Positions 15,841 to 25,486 of a DNA stretch of 64,000 bases are shown here, piece after piece; positions within the stretch are counted from its first letter, which is position 1; each line of letters opens with the position of its first letter. The notes under the pieces were generated by a model. That model saw only the letters and a list, made by a program, of their open reading frames with translations. It was not told the origin of the DNA and ran no database searches. A program made the translations under genes and the position numbers. The stretch is from Algoriphagus sp. (GTDB lineage: Bacteria > Bacteroidota > Bacteroidia > Cytophagales > Cyclobacteriaceae), in contig JAQSDM010000012.1 in the NCBI GenBank assembly GCA_029945945.1, positions 124,001-188,000 on the forward strand, in the 5' to 3' direction.

Positions 15841-15870
15841 AAAAGCTTCACAGAAATGTGGGGCTTTTTT
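15841..15870 (+). terminator. Terminator of tRNA-Ala
   Basis: AAAAGCTTCACA (15841-15852), a GAAA tetraloop and TGTGGGGCTTTT (15857-15868) form a 12-bp stem with two G-U pairs. A T-run follows. Confidence 0.85.
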
Positions 15871-15965
15871 GATTTCAAGCGGTTTGGAAAACAGGAGATA
15901 ACCAGCACCTTTCAAAACTTCTTAAATTTCCCCTGCGTTTGAAATATTGTTTCAATTCGACTTTA

Positions 15966-16391
15966 ATGCTTCAGCGATTTCTTTTCCTTCTATCCATTCT
16001 ATTCATCACAGTTTCTTGTGAGCAAGAAAATCCTTGCGATGGATTTGAGCTGGGCAAGCCTTTTGAAATTCCTGCCGGAAAAACTGTAAAAAATTGCCTG
16101 GAAGACATTTCCATCACCATGCTACCTGTAGAATATGATTCAAGATGTCCTACTGGCGCCGTGTGTATTTGGGCAGGATATGCTCAAATTGAGTTGCTTT
16201 TTTCTTCACTAGGAAAAGAAGTATCAATAAGCTTGTCAACCGATCCCGGGCTAAGCAAGATCCCGAATAATGTCTCTGTGGAAGGCTATAGCTTTCAACT
16301 CCTTGAATTAAATCCATATCCCGCACTTGGCAGCACATCAAATTCTAAAGAGTATAAAGCCAAATTGCTGATAGAGTCAGTTTTACCCTGA
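15966..16391 (+). CDS. Hypothetical lipoprotein
   Basis: A 141-residue protein with a lipoprotein signal peptide ending in VSC (MLQRFLFLLSILFITVSC). The ATG at 15966 is preferred over the TTG at 15939 because it puts the signal at the N-terminus. The mature part has four further Cys (ENPCDGF, VKNCLED, SRCPTGAVC), suggesting disulfide bonds, and the segment CPTGAVCIWAGYAQIELLF. Its CP..AVCIWAG pattern recalls short Bacteroidota lipoproteins of unknown function. First gene of a likely four-gene run ending in the HAD hydrolase. Confidence 0.7.
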   Translation: MLQRFLFLLSILFITVSCEQENPCDGFELGKPFEIPAGKTVKNCLEDISITMLPVEYDSRCPTGAVCIWAGYAQIELLFSSLGKEVSISLSTDPGLSKIPNNVSVEGYSFQLLELNPYPALGSTSNSKEYKAKLLIESVLP

Positions 16392-16437
16392 TTTTGATTA
16401 ATTTCCCTCCGGAATAACTTTCCTGCTGGAAATTAAA

Positions 16438-16860
16438 ATGCTAAAACGAACTCTACTCCTATTTGTCTTTTCGGCCTTTCTAAGTTCCTGTGCCTGCGAC
16501 CCGGAAGACGTCGCTCAGGGTGCGATGTGGGGACTGGAAAAAATGATGGGTGAAGGATTTATGCCTTCAGAAGAAATCAGGGCTTTGGGCAAGTTTCAGG
16601 GTGTGAGCGTCAATCTCAGCCAATCAACCGCGGATGACGTCACTGAATCCACCATTTTCCTGAAACTTGAAAACGGCGATCCTTTGATTTTGGGAAATCA
16701 GCCTGAGGTTTTAGCACGAAAATGTGCAGAACTCTACATCAGGGATTTTCAAGACGCTCGTGCATATACTCTGATCACGGTTCAATTTGTCCAGACTGAT
16801 CCTCGAAATCCAGAAAATTACGCCATGCAGGAATACACTTTTGAAACCAAAGATTTTTAA
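16438..16860 (+). CDS. Hypothetical lipoprotein
   Basis: A 140-residue protein with a lipoprotein signal (LLLFVFSAFLSSC, Cys at residue 18, followed by CACD). No family is recognised. The mature part has mixed alpha and beta character, with a conserved-looking C-terminal strand pair (YTLITVQFVQTDP). It lies 46 nt after the previous lipoprotein gene and 18 nt before the small membrane protein gene. The three may be functionally linked, but nothing in the sequence shows how. Confidence 0.65.
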   Translation: MLKRTLLLFVFSAFLSSCACDPEDVAQGAMWGLEKMMGEGFMPSEEIRALGKFQGVSVNLSQSTADDVTESTIFLKLENGDPLILGNQPEVLARKCAELYIRDFQDARAYTLITVQFVQTDPRNPENYAMQEYTFETKDF

Positions 16861-16878
16861 CTCTTAAAAACCCAACTC

Positions 16879-17151
16879 ATGAATCTTCCTCCTGAATTTC
16901 AAAAGCCACCCCAATCCCTCGGCGATTGGATTATCTCGGTCATCATCACCAAAATACCTCTGATAGGCCTGATCATGCTGATTGTGTGGGCGGTGGACAA
17001 GGACACTGAACCAAGCAAAGCAAATTGGGCGAAAGCGGAGTTGATCGTACAGCTCATCGGAATTGCGATTGTCATTTTTATTATTGCCGCGGTTGGTTTC
17101 ACCTTTTTAACCCAATTTGGTGACGACATTGACTTGCCCGAATTTGAATAA
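16879..17151 (+). CDS. Small membrane protein, unknown function
   Basis: A 90-residue protein with two predicted transmembrane helices, at about residues 17-36 (WIISVIITKIPLIGLIMLIV) and 54-77, joined by a charged loop (DKDTEPSKANWAKAE). The ends are acidic and should face the same side. No family recognised. Its stop codon overlaps the start of the HAD gene (TAATG), so the two are probably translationally coupled. Confidence 0.65.
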   Translation: MNLPPEFQKPPQSLGDWIISVIITKIPLIGLIMLIVWAVDKDTEPSKANWAKAELIVQLIGIAIVIFIIAAVGFTFLTQFGDDIDLPEFE

Positions 17152-17966
17152 TGAAGTACAAAGCTATTTGCTCCGATATTGACGGCACATTGCTCAACTC
17201 GGAGAGAGATCTTTCTTTACGTTTAAAGCAAGTCATCAACTTGCTACCTTCCCAAGTCCCGGTGATTTTGGCGAGTTCCCGGATGCCGGATGCCATGAGG
17301 CATTTGCTCATAGATCTCAATCGTCCTTCAGAACCAATGATTGCTTACAACGGTGGTTTTGTCCTGGATGGATCTGGTAATGTTCTGGATTCTGTCAGCA
17401 TACCATTGGATTTGGTTGCCAAAATCCTGGAAATGACCAAAAAAACCTCGATTCATGTGAGTTTATACCAGGGAGAAAATTGGTACGAATCTCAAAATGA
17501 TTACTGGGCACAGCGGGAAATCAAAAACACCAAAGTCGAGCCAACCTGGAAAATCTCCGAAGATGTGCTGGACCTTTGGTCAAAAGACAATCTTGGGGCG
17601 CACAAAGTAATGTGTATGGGAGATTCACAAGAAATTTCCTGGCTGTTTGGAGAATTACATTTCGAGCATTCAGCCGACCTGCATCTCTATCGATCCAAGG
17701 ATACCTACATCGAAATCGCTCCGAGAAAAATCTCAAAGGCCACCGCATTAAGGCTTGTTTTGGAAAAATGCTATGATTTTGGAATGGAGGATGTTGTCGC
17801 TTTCGGAGATAATTACAATGACATCGATCTCCTTCAATCAGTGGGATGGGGAGTGGCTGTCGAAAATGCCCGACCCGAAGTGAAAGCCGTCGCCAATGAA
17901 ATCACGCTGCATCATAGAGAAGATGGAGTGGCAGTCACATTAGAAAGGATGAAGTCTGAAAGTTGA
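17151..17966 (+). CDS. Cof-type HAD-IIB hydrolase
   Basis: A 271-residue cytoplasmic phosphatase of the Cof subfamily, which usually acts on sugar phosphates or nucleotides. Motif I, SDIDGTLLNS, is at residues 8-17 with the nucleophile Asp. Motif II is LASSRMP near residue 42. The IIB cap covers about residues 85-185. Motif IV, FGDNYNDIDLL, is at about 220-230. All catalytic Asp are kept. The ATG shares a base with the upstream stop. Substrate unknown. Confidence 0.9.
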   Translation: MKYKAICSDIDGTLLNSERDLSLRLKQVINLLPSQVPVILASSRMPDAMRHLLIDLNRPSEPMIAYNGGFVLDGSGNVLDSVSIPLDLVAKILEMTKKTSIHVSLYQGENWYESQNDYWAQREIKNTKVEPTWKISEDVLDLWSKDNLGAHKVMCMGDSQEISWLFGELHFEHSADLHLYRSKDTYIEIAPRKISKATALRLVLEKCYDFGMEDVVAFGDNYNDIDLLQSVGWGVAVENARPEVKAVANEITLHHREDGVAVTLERMKSES

Positions 17967-17987
17967 AGTGTGAAATTTTCAGACTTC
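17951..17987. terminator. Hairpin between convergent HAD and DUF2461 genes
   Basis: GAAGTCTGAAA (17951-17961) pairs with TTTCAGACTTC (17977-17987). The 5' arm overlaps the end of the HAD coding region, and a T-rich tract follows on the plus strand. It lies between convergent genes and may end transcription from either side. Confidence 0.5.
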
Positions 17988-18005
17988 AGCTTTCTTATTT
18001 CTGAC

Positions 18006-18683
18006 TTATAAAATTCCAGATCCGTCTTCTACGTACTCAATCGCCTGAGTCAAAAAATCCTGAAAGGGTTTCATCCTCCGGAAACCATCCAAAGCAATAT
18101 TGATGAAATTACCGGAATCTATATCCTGATCCGAAACGGGTGCAGAAAGAATGAAGCTTTTCAACTTGAGGTATTCGATGTGAGGATGATCTGCCGAATA
18201 ATCGCGGGGACTGGTTTTGAGTTTTTCACCTTCGATTGCTTTGAAGACTTTCTGAACTTCAGGATCATGTTCGATTTTCTCAAGTTCCGACCCAGAGTAA
18301 TCAATTTCCTTTCGAATCTTTTTTAACGTTTCAGCAATCGGCATCCAAATCCCTCCTGCCATAAATGAACTACCAGGCTGCACGTGCATGTAATAGCCCG
18401 GCCCTTCGGATTTCTTTCCTTTCGGAGAAAAATAAGCAGCAAAATTTGTCTTATAAGGGGCTTTGTTTGCAGAAAAGCGAACATCCCGATTTTGTCTGAA
18501 GACACAGTCTTTTGGCTGAAAAGTAGAAAGTGCAGGTTCCCAATCAGCTACTCCTTTGAGGATCACTGCCACATCTTCCATGAATTCCGCCTTTGAATCC
18601 AGGTACCATTTCTTATTCGCTTCCATCCAATCCCGGTGATTGTTTTCGGCAAGAGCAGTGAGAAAAGGGAGGTAAGGGCGCAT
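18006..18683 (-). CDS. DUF2461 family protein
   Basis: A 225-residue protein of the DUF2461 (TIGR02453) family, function unknown. Family marks are the opening FLTALAENNHRDWMEANKKWY, the RFSANKAPYKTNFAAYFSP segment near residue 75 (shown in part), the YYMHVQPG motif at about 97-104 and GGIWMP. The length is normal. It lies 64 nt downstream of murF on the same strand and may be co-transcribed. No localisation signal. Confidence 0.85.
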   Translation of the reverse strand: MRPYLPFLTALAENNHRDWMEANKKWYLDSKAEFMEDVAVILKGVADWEPALSTFQPKDCVFRQNRDVRFSANKAPYKTNFAAYFSPKGKKSEGPGYYMHVQPGSSFMAGGIWMPIAETLKKIRKEIDYSGSELEKIEHDPEVQKVFKAIEGEKLKTSPRDYSADHPHIEYLKLKSFILSAPVSDQDIDSGNFINIALDGFRRMKPFQDFLTQAIEYVEDGSGIL

Positions 18684-18747
18684 TTTTTGAATTTAAAATG
18701 AAGAGTTAGAAATGATAAATTATTAACCGCCAGGATAATCACATGTT

Positions 18748-20043
18748 TCAAATAAAATCTACCAATCCCTCAAGCTTCATGCCTCTGCTTCCTTTGATCA
18801 GGATCAGATAATCCTCCAGCTTGCTGTCTTCCAGCCAATTTCGGAATGAAAAAGGATCAGGGAAATACAACGCTTTTGGAGCTTTTTCCAAAGCTGAAAC
18901 GATCAGCGAACCGGTGAAGCAAACCTTGTCAATAGGATATTCACTCACGATTTCCCCAAGTCTCCGATGCTCAGCCTCGGCATGATCCCCAAGCTCAAAC
19001 ATATCTCCAAGGATAATCATCTTATACTTCTTGCCGGTCATCTCACCGAAAGTCCGGATTGCCACTTCCATGCTCGACGGATTGGCATTGTAGGCATCGA
19101 GGATGATCAGATTACTGCGCTTTTCGATCAACTGAGATCGCATATTGGAAGGACGGTAGGACACGATTCCCTCCACGGCTTTGTCCATGGGTACTCCGAA
19201 AAATTTCCCGACTGTAATCGCCGTCGCAATATTCCCAAAATTATACCCTCCGATCAGGGCAGTCAAATGGACTTCGTCCGAACCCTCCACGCTGAACCTC
19301 ACAAATGGATCTGCTCCACGAAACGTTACTTCACAGAAATCCCCTTTCGCAGGATAGAGAATAGGCTTCTCGAAGCGCTTGATCATATTTGCTAAAATAG
19401 GATCCTGCGAATTGATAAAAACAGTCCCATTATTGGCACGCAAATGCTGATAAAGCTCGGTTTTGGTTTTCAAAACTCCTTCCGGGCCACCCATTCCTTC
19501 GAGGTGAGCTTTTCCGATGTTGGTAATAAAACCATGCGTTGGCTCCGCGATTTCGCAGAGTTCCTGAATATCTCCCTTCTTATTGGCTCCCATTTCCACG
19601 ATCGCGATTTCGGCATCTTTTCCGATGGAAAGCAACGTCAAAGGCACTCCGATTTGGTTATTGAGATTGCCGACCGTGGCAACTGTTTTGAATTTCTGCT
19701 TTAAAACGGCATTCAGCAATTCTTTCGAAGTGGTTTTTCCGTTGGAACCCGTCAATCCGATGATCGGGATATTCAATTGGTGACGGTGATGATTTGCCAA
19801 TTGCTGAAGCATCCGAAGCGAATCCTCTGCAATAAAATACCGATCATCGTCTTCAATAAAGTAGGCAGGATCATCGATCACCACGACAGAAGCGCCCATT
19901 TCCAAAGCTTTCGGCGCAAACTCATTCGCGTTAAAATTTGGCCCTTTTAGCGCAAAAAAGATATTTCCCGGATCGATCTTCCGTGTGTCGGTGCTTACGC
20001 CTGTGCTTTTGAGGAAAAGATGATAGAGGATTGAGACGTTCAT
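18748..20043 (-). CDS. murF: UDP-MurNAc-tripeptide:D-Ala-D-Ala ligase
   Basis: A 431-residue cytoplasmic ligase that adds D-alanyl-D-alanine to the UDP-MurNAc tripeptide, the last cytoplasmic step of the stem peptide. The N-terminal substrate-binding domain starts with STDTRKIDPGNIFFALKG. The ATP loop GLTGSNGKTTSKELL is at about residues 95-109. The Mur ligase glutamate and NxxNxQ motifs (ATVGNLNNQIGVP) follow, and the C-terminal DAYNANPSSM motif is present. It stands outside the usual dcw cluster, as is common for murF in Bacteroidota. Confidence 0.94.
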   Translation of the reverse strand: MNVSILYHLFLKSTGVSTDTRKIDPGNIFFALKGPNFNANEFAPKALEMGASVVVIDDPAYFIEDDDRYFIAEDSLRMLQQLANHHRHQLNIPIIGLTGSNGKTTSKELLNAVLKQKFKTVATVGNLNNQIGVPLTLLSIGKDAEIAIVEMGANKKGDIQELCEIAEPTHGFITNIGKAHLEGMGGPEGVLKTKTELYQHLRANNGTVFINSQDPILANMIKRFEKPILYPAKGDFCEVTFRGADPFVRFSVEGSDEVHLTALIGGYNFGNIATAITVGKFFGVPMDKAVEGIVSYRPSNMRSQLIEKRSNLIILDAYNANPSSMEVAIRTFGEMTGKKYKMIILGDMFELGDHAEAEHRRLGEIVSEYPIDKVCFTGSLIVSALEKAPKALYFPDPFSFRNWLEDSKLEDYLILIKGSRGMKLEGLVDFI

Positions 20044-20137
20044 CAGTGGTAATTTTTAATTCCCAAAATAAACGAATGATTCACATCTTTGAAGACGGTC
20101 AAACGTATTAATTTTAGGCATTGATTTGCTTTCTGAC

Positions 20138-22222
20138 ATGAATAAAATCCTGATTCTACTTTTTCTGACTTTAAGCTTTGGATCAAATGCCCAGGATATT
20201 TTTCGATTTGATCAAAGTCTGGAGATAAAAATTGACGGTATCACTGTCCCCAATCCATTTTCGGGAGGAATCAATTCATCCCAAATTCAAACTATCGACC
20301 TGACCGGAGATACTATCGAAGAATGGGTCATTTGGGATATCAATTCCAGACAAGTTTTGGTCTTTGGAAAAAGCGGGGAGAATTTCACCCACCTGCCTGA
20401 GTTGAGCTACCTTTTCCCGGAGGACATCAGCGGATTCCTGACTTTGGTTGACTTTGACCGGGATGGAAAAAAGGATCTCTTCACTTCCACTTCTTTGGGA
20501 ATCAAAGCCTACAGAAATACTTCCATCGGAGAAAAGATTACCTGGCTTGTAGCTCAAAATTTTCTCCGACTCGATGGATCCTCCAATATTCAGGCGAATA
20601 ATCTGGACACTCCTTTGATTCAGGATTTGGACGGTGACAGCGATCTTGATCTGGTGATTTTCAATTTCGCATCGGGGGACTTTCTGGAATTCTACAAAAA
20701 CACATCCATCGAGCGCAGAGGCATTCCGGATGTGGATGGCTTTGCTTTTCCTTCTCCTTTCTGGGGAAATTTTGTTTTCTGTGGCTGCGAAGATTTTTCT
20801 TTTGGGATTACCTGCGAAGGAATTACAATCAAACCCGGCCTGCGTATCAATGAAAACGCCCGAATACAACATGCAGGAGGACATAGCATTCTATATCGGG
20901 ATTTTAATGGAGACGGAATAAGCGATCTGGTTTTGGGTCGGGACGAGTGTAGTGTTCTATACTATTTACCCAATACAGGAACTGAGAAAAATCCGCTTTT
21001 CATTGAGTCATTCAAAGAAATCCCGGAATACGGTGCGTTGCCCGAGTTTCCATTATTCCACGTCGCCCAACTCATCGATGATAAACTAGTCGTGAGTTTA
21101 AATACCAATGAAACTTCAATTGAATACGGAATTGACTTTGCCAAATCCATCAAGAGAATCAGCCCAGGCGGAGTAATTGAACCCAATTTCCTCCAAAATC
21201 AACTCTTTGATCTCGGTGAAAATACCCGGCCATTTTTCACGGGAAATAAATTTGCCGGCGAACTCTGGCTTACAGTCAATGTAAAAGCAAATGAAAAAGT
21301 AACCGGACAAGCTTTTCGTCTGCCTTTCTCGGGATCAGAATTCCAGCTTACTGACCGCGATTGGTTGGAGTTTTCCAAACTGAATCTCCTCGACCTCCAA
21401 CTCCTGGAATATACCGATATCGATAAAAAGAGCTATTTCATCGCCTCAGGAATTCGATACGAAAACTCCATTCCCAAGCAGGTTTTGATGAAGGCTGAAG
21501 CGAACGGCTTCGTTGATTTTTCTTTTTCAGGCCTAACGCTTCAGCGCGCAGATCATCTTGAATTTTTCACTTTTGAAAACAAAGATTATCTCCTGGTTGC
21601 CGGCCAAAACGGAAGTCTGGATCTCTATTCAGTGAATTTTGAGGTTTTCTCTGTCAGTTTAGAAAAGGAAAATTTTCTCGGATTTCAGGACAATCCCGCC
21701 AATCGAAACCTGGCAATTACGCTGGTGAACAAGGCTAAGCCCGATTTGTATGCGATTGATCAACGTGGAAAATTGATGTGGATCGAAAACTTCATGGAAT
21801 CAGACCTTCGGAAAGACGTATTCATCCAAACTGAAGAAAGGGATTTCCTAACCCGATTTGGCCGAAACACCTGGCTTGAATCTGTCAATCCAAATTTTGA
21901 CGAACCTGCTGATTTGATCCTCGGAACTCGCGGCGGTGGTGTGATTTATCTCCGGTCAGTTTTCGAAGAGAATCCGGCCGAGGGAGAGATTCAGGTAAAG
22001 ATCTACCCGAATCCAAGTTCCGGACCCATCAAAGTGGTTTCCAGTCACGCGTCAACTCTTCGTCTGATCAATGCAATGGGACAAGTCATGAAGGAAAATA
22101 TAGAAATACCCGCTAACCGGGAAATCGAAATACAAGCGGATTTTTTAGCGCCTGGACTTTACATTTTACAATTCGCTATCGATGGGAAGCCGAGTATTTC
22201 CCGCAAAGTCTGGATGCTCTAA
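20138..22222 (+). CDS. FG-GAP/VCBS repeat protein with type IX sorting domain
   Basis: A 694-residue secreted protein. The ATG at 20138 gives a signal peptide (MNKILILLFLTLSFGSNAQ). Calcium-binding FG-GAP-like loops of the DxDxDGxxD kind occur several times (VDFDRDGKKDLF, DLDGDSDLDLV, DFNGDGISDLV), as in beta-propeller proteins. The last 75 residues form a type A Por secretion sorting domain (KIYPNPSSGP to the C-terminal KVWML), which directs export through the type IX secretion system and anchoring at the cell surface. The binding partner is unknown. A cluster of Cys near residue 215 (FCGCEDFSFGITCEG) may form a disulfide-bonded loop. Confidence 0.85.
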   Translation: MNKILILLFLTLSFGSNAQDIFRFDQSLEIKIDGITVPNPFSGGINSSQIQTIDLTGDTIEEWVIWDINSRQVLVFGKSGENFTHLPELSYLFPEDISGFLTLVDFDRDGKKDLFTSTSLGIKAYRNTSIGEKITWLVAQNFLRLDGSSNIQANNLDTPLIQDLDGDSDLDLVIFNFASGDFLEFYKNTSIERRGIPDVDGFAFPSPFWGNFVFCGCEDFSFGITCEGITIKPGLRINENARIQHAGGHSILYRDFNGDGISDLVLGRDECSVLYYLPNTGTEKNPLFIESFKEIPEYGALPEFPLFHVAQLIDDKLVVSLNTNETSIEYGIDFAKSIKRISPGGVIEPNFLQNQLFDLGENTRPFFTGNKFAGELWLTVNVKANEKVTGQAFRLPFSGSEFQLTDRDWLEFSKLNLLDLQLLEYTDIDKKSYFIASGIRYENSIPKQVLMKAEANGFVDFSFSGLTLQRADHLEFFTFENKDYLLVAGQNGSLDLYSVNFEVFSVSLEKENFLGFQDNPANRNLAITLVNKAKPDLYAIDQRGKLMWIENFMESDLRKDVFIQTEERDFLTRFGRNTWLESVNPNFDEPADLILGTRGGGVIYLRSVFEENPAEGEIQVKIYPNPSSGPIKVVSSHASTLRLINAMGQVMKENIEIPANREIEIQADFLAPGLYILQFAIDGKPSISRKVWML

Positions 22223-22285
22223 TTACAGGATTGGTTTTGACCTTCTGAGTCAAATGCGCTAGCTTTCGCGCAGAAATATAAATCC

Positions 22286-23992
22286 ATGAAACATATCTAT
22301 TTACTTGGAATACTGGGTCTTTTCCTCTTTTCCTGCTCGTCCGGTCCGGAAAATCCCGCCGACAAAGTATTTACCAATGGGGTCATTTACACCGTAGATG
22401 ATCAAAACCCGAAAGTGGAAGCCGTTGCAGTAAAGGACGGTTTGATCCTTGCTGTAGGGACTACAGAAGAGATCCAAAAGTTTGTGGGAGAAGCGACTGA
22501 AGTCATCGATCTCCAGGGCAAAACCATGACCCCGGGACTGATCGAATCCCACGCTCACCTGATGGGAATCGGTTACAACAAGTTGGAAATCGATCTGATG
22601 TACGTCAAAACTTACGACGAACTGATCCAAAAAGTGGCAGAAGCAGCAGCCACCGCAAAACCGGGTGAATGGATCACAGGACGTGGCTGGCATCAGGACA
22701 AGTGGATTCAAATGCCTGACAAAACCGTCAAAGGTTTTCAAACTCATGATGAGCTGAGCGCCGTCACTCCAAACAATCCGGTTTATCTTGCGCATGCTTC
22801 CGGCCACGCATCTTTTGTCAATGAAAAGGCAATGGAACTAGCAGGCATCACTTCTTTGCGCAACGAAAACCCAACGCAGGAAGTGGAAGGCGGAGAAGTC
22901 CTTCGCGACGAATTGGGAAATCCAACAGGCGTTTTGGTGGAGAGAGCAAGCGCTTTAGTCGCAAGGTTAATTCCGGAAGAAACTCCCGAAAGAGCAGAAG
23001 AAGCCTTGACTTTGGCACTGAAAGAACTTGCCGAGAAAGGCATCACTTCCTTCCATGATGCAGGAAGCGGACAGGATGTGATTAATTTATTGGAGAAATT
23101 TAAAAAAGAGGGCAAGCTAACGGCAAGACAATACCTCATGCTTTCCGGTCGTCAGCCGGAGCTTTTGGAAGCCTGGTACAAAAAAGGCCCGATGATCGAT
23201 CCTGATCACATGGTCACCGTTCGCTCGATTAAGTTGAACTGTGATGGTGCGTTGGGCCCTTGGGGTGCATGGTTATTGGAAGATTACAGCGACAAGCCCG
23301 GTCATAGAGGACATGAAACCTTGCCGATGTCTGTCGTGACGGAAGTTTCTGAAAAAGCGATTCCGCTTGGTTTCCAAGTTTGTGCACATGCAATCGGAGA
23401 CCGTGCCAATCAGGAAATTCTGGACAGATTTGAGGCTGCTTTGGCAAAACACCCGGAGGCAAAAGATCACCGCTTCCGCATCGAACACGCACAACATTTG
23501 CATCCGGATGATATCCCGAGATTCGGAAAGTTAGGCGTAATCGCGGCCATGCAGGCAATTCACCTGAGTTCGGACAGACCATGGGCGATCGACAGATTGG
23601 GTGAAAAACGCATCATCGATGGCGCCTATGTTTGGCAATCTTTGATAAAATCAGGTGCAGTGGTGACCAATGGAACTGATGCTCCGGTGGAACCTGTGGA
23701 TCCGATTCCTTCATTCTTCGCATCTGTTTCCAGAAAAACACTTCAAAATACACCCGAAGGAGGTTATGAAGCAGATCAAAAGATGACCCGTGAACAAGCA
23801 CTGAAATCCTATACGTTGGACGGAGCTTTTGCCGAGTTCGAAGAAGATTTCAAAGGATCTATCGAAGTTGGAAAAGCAGCTGATTTCACCGTTTATGACA
23901 AAAATATCATGGAAATACCTGAAGCTGAAATCCTCGAAACTAAGGTGAAGATGACTGTGGTGGGCGGGAAAGTAGTTTACAAAGCGGATTGA
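22286..23992 (+). CDS. Amidohydrolase (YtcJ-like), lipoprotein
   Basis: A 568-residue metal-dependent hydrolase of the amidohydrolase superfamily (Amidohydrolase_3). The signal peptide ends in LFSCSS, suggesting a lipoprotein. The metal-binding HxH lies in ESHAHLMG (about residues 86-93), other ligands in CAHAIGDRANQ and RIEHAQHL, and the late Asp in TNGTDAPVEP. A small beta domain brackets the barrel (VFTNGVIYTVD and ADFTVYDKNI). Substrates of this exported group are mostly unknown amides. It is followed by a strong terminator. Confidence 0.88.
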   Translation: MKHIYLLGILGLFLFSCSSGPENPADKVFTNGVIYTVDDQNPKVEAVAVKDGLILAVGTTEEIQKFVGEATEVIDLQGKTMTPGLIESHAHLMGIGYNKLEIDLMYVKTYDELIQKVAEAAATAKPGEWITGRGWHQDKWIQMPDKTVKGFQTHDELSAVTPNNPVYLAHASGHASFVNEKAMELAGITSLRNENPTQEVEGGEVLRDELGNPTGVLVERASALVARLIPEETPERAEEALTLALKELAEKGITSFHDAGSGQDVINLLEKFKKEGKLTARQYLMLSGRQPELLEAWYKKGPMIDPDHMVTVRSIKLNCDGALGPWGAWLLEDYSDKPGHRGHETLPMSVVTEVSEKAIPLGFQVCAHAIGDRANQEILDRFEAALAKHPEAKDHRFRIEHAQHLHPDDIPRFGKLGVIAAMQAIHLSSDRPWAIDRLGEKRIIDGAYVWQSLIKSGAVVTNGTDAPVEPVDPIPSFFASVSRKTLQNTPEGGYEADQKMTREQALKSYTLDGAFAEFEEDFKGSIEVGKAADFTVYDKNIMEIPEAEILETKVKMTVVGGKVVYKAD

Positions 23993-24072
23993 TTTTATTT
24001 ATCAACAGACGACTGACCGCTGTCCAAAGCCTGTGGAATAGAACTTCAACCCTTTCTTAGAAATTTAATTGT

Positions 24073-24110
24073 AAAAGCCCCAAATCAGAAAAATTTGGGG
24101 CTTTTGTATT
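24073..24110 (+). terminator. Terminator after the amidohydrolase
   Basis: AAAAGCCCCAAAT (24073-24085) pairs perfectly over 13 bp with ATTTGGGGCTTTT (24093-24105), followed by a T-rich tract. It could serve the plus strand and, in reverse, the convergent PD40 gene. Confidence 0.85.
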
Positions 24111-24204
24111 TTGCTCTTAAATAGAACTTAAACCTTGCTTTTTGTCCGCAAAGACCACTTATCAATAAAAAAATCCCATGGTCTGTGTCCTCATAGACCA
24201 CCCA

Positions 24205-25203
24205 TCAAAACTTCGGAATCCCAACAAAATACAGATCAAAACCTCCCAAACCTCCGGGGCGATTGGAAGAAAAGATCATCAACCGATTGGCAAAATCCGG
24301 ATGATCAGAAACAACCGGTCGATATTCGTCAAATTCAGAATTGATCTTTGGACCAAAGTTGACTGGTTCAGTCCATCCATTAGCTGTTTTCTGAGAATAG
24401 TACAGGTCATAGCCTCCAAATCCTCCAGGTCGGTCGGAAGAGAATACCAGCAAATCCCCATAGACAAAAGGCATGTGGTCATTGGAGGAAGTGTTGAAAT
24501 TCAGTTTTCGGATAGTTTTTGGTTTGGTATCGCCAAGAAACTGAATCGGACTTTTTCCAGAAGGAATATCTGTCTCGTAGATATCAAATTGACCGTCTTT
24601 GTCAGAAGTAAATACAAGCATCTCAGGTCGGGCAGGACTGGTCTCCATCCCTTTTTGGAAGTCTGCCCCATAAAAGCTAGGATACATCTCGCTGGTGGTC
24701 TGCTCTAAAATTTGGAAGCTTTGGGCAATTCTGGCGTTAGAAGAAAGGTTTTCCGGTTCTGCTAAAATAGAATACACTCCATTTATTTCCCGACTGAAAA
24801 GGAGCACCCGATTATTTTCACTTTCCAAAAAACTATAGGGGCCTTTTTCGTTGGCGGTGGACTCGGTTCTTCGGACCCAATCTCTGAAGGATTCAAACTC
24901 GCTGTCGAAAAGTATATTGCTTTTATTGACTGTAAGGATACCATCAGACTTATCCCAACTGAAATCCAAATAATTTAAAGCCAAGTTGAAATCACGGGTT
25001 TGAAAATTGGCTCTGTTGGTGGAAAACACCAACTTGACTTGATGACCTATAAATGGAATGTCAGAATTGATATCATCTGCTGTTGAATTAACTAACTGAA
25101 GATTCACTGGTTCTTCAGGAAATTGACCTGTTCTGAATTTATCTCGGCAGCCAAGAAGCGTAAATACCAAAAAAAGCAGATAGTAGATTTTGATCGATTT
25201 CAT
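24205..25203 (-). CDS. PD40 (TolB-like propeller) lipoprotein
   Basis: A 332-residue lipoprotein. The ATG at 25201-25203 starts a signal ending in FTLLGC. The mature part contains several PD40/WD40-like blades, recognised by repeats of the form LVFSSDRPGGFGGYDLYYS, LMIFSSNRPGGLGGFDLYF and LVFTSDKDGQFDIYETD. In Bacteroidota such proteins are often periplasmic, tied to OmpA-like or type IX secretion components, but here no OmpA domain follows. It stands alone and is convergent with the amidohydrolase. Confidence 0.75.
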   Translation of the reverse strand: MKSIKIYYLLFLVFTLLGCRDKFRTGQFPEEPVNLQLVNSTADDINSDIPFIGHQVKLVFSTNRANFQTRDFNLALNYLDFSWDKSDGILTVNKSNILFDSEFESFRDWVRRTESTANEKGPYSFLESENNRVLLFSREINGVYSILAEPENLSSNARIAQSFQILEQTTSEMYPSFYGADFQKGMETSPARPEMLVFTSDKDGQFDIYETDIPSGKSPIQFLGDTKPKTIRKLNFNTSSNDHMPFVYGDLLVFSSDRPGGFGGYDLYYSQKTANGWTEPVNFGPKINSEFDEYRPVVSDHPDFANRLMIFSSNRPGGLGGFDLYFVGIPKF

Positions 25204-25395
25204 AAAAATTGATTTAAAACTTAGGTAAGAAAAAGAAATAAATCTTAAAAGCAACACTATTGCATCAATTATTCACCACTCACCCACTTTTTCAATTTAC
25301 CTCCAAAAAATTCCGCTATTTTCCACTTTGAAAACTTTGTCGTGGTCAGTTTCCTCACAGACTACTTTAATATTGAATTACGTAATTCTCATCCC

Positions 25396-25482
25396 ATGAA
25401 ATCAAGTATGACGCAGACGTCACACGAAAGAATGATTATCGCCATGCTGAGATTCCATATGGCCTTTAAAATCAAATTATAA
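25396..25482 (+). CDS. Short leader ORF, copy 1 (28 codons)
   Basis: A 28-codon ORF ends 4 nt before the S9 peptidase ATG. It begins MKSSMTQTSHERMII and ends AMLRFHMAFKIKL. It is clearly homologous to the 28-codon ORF at 28756-28842 (16 of 28 residues identical). Four codons differ only at silent positions (AGT/AGC, ACG/ACT, CAG/CAA, ATC/ATT), which argues for selection on the peptide. The distance to the next ATG is 4 nt in both copies. A cis-acting translated leader is the likely role; the function is unknown. Five Met codons are present. Confidence 0.65.
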   Translation: MKSSMTQTSHERMIIAMLRFHMAFKIKL

Positions 25483-25486
25483 TCAT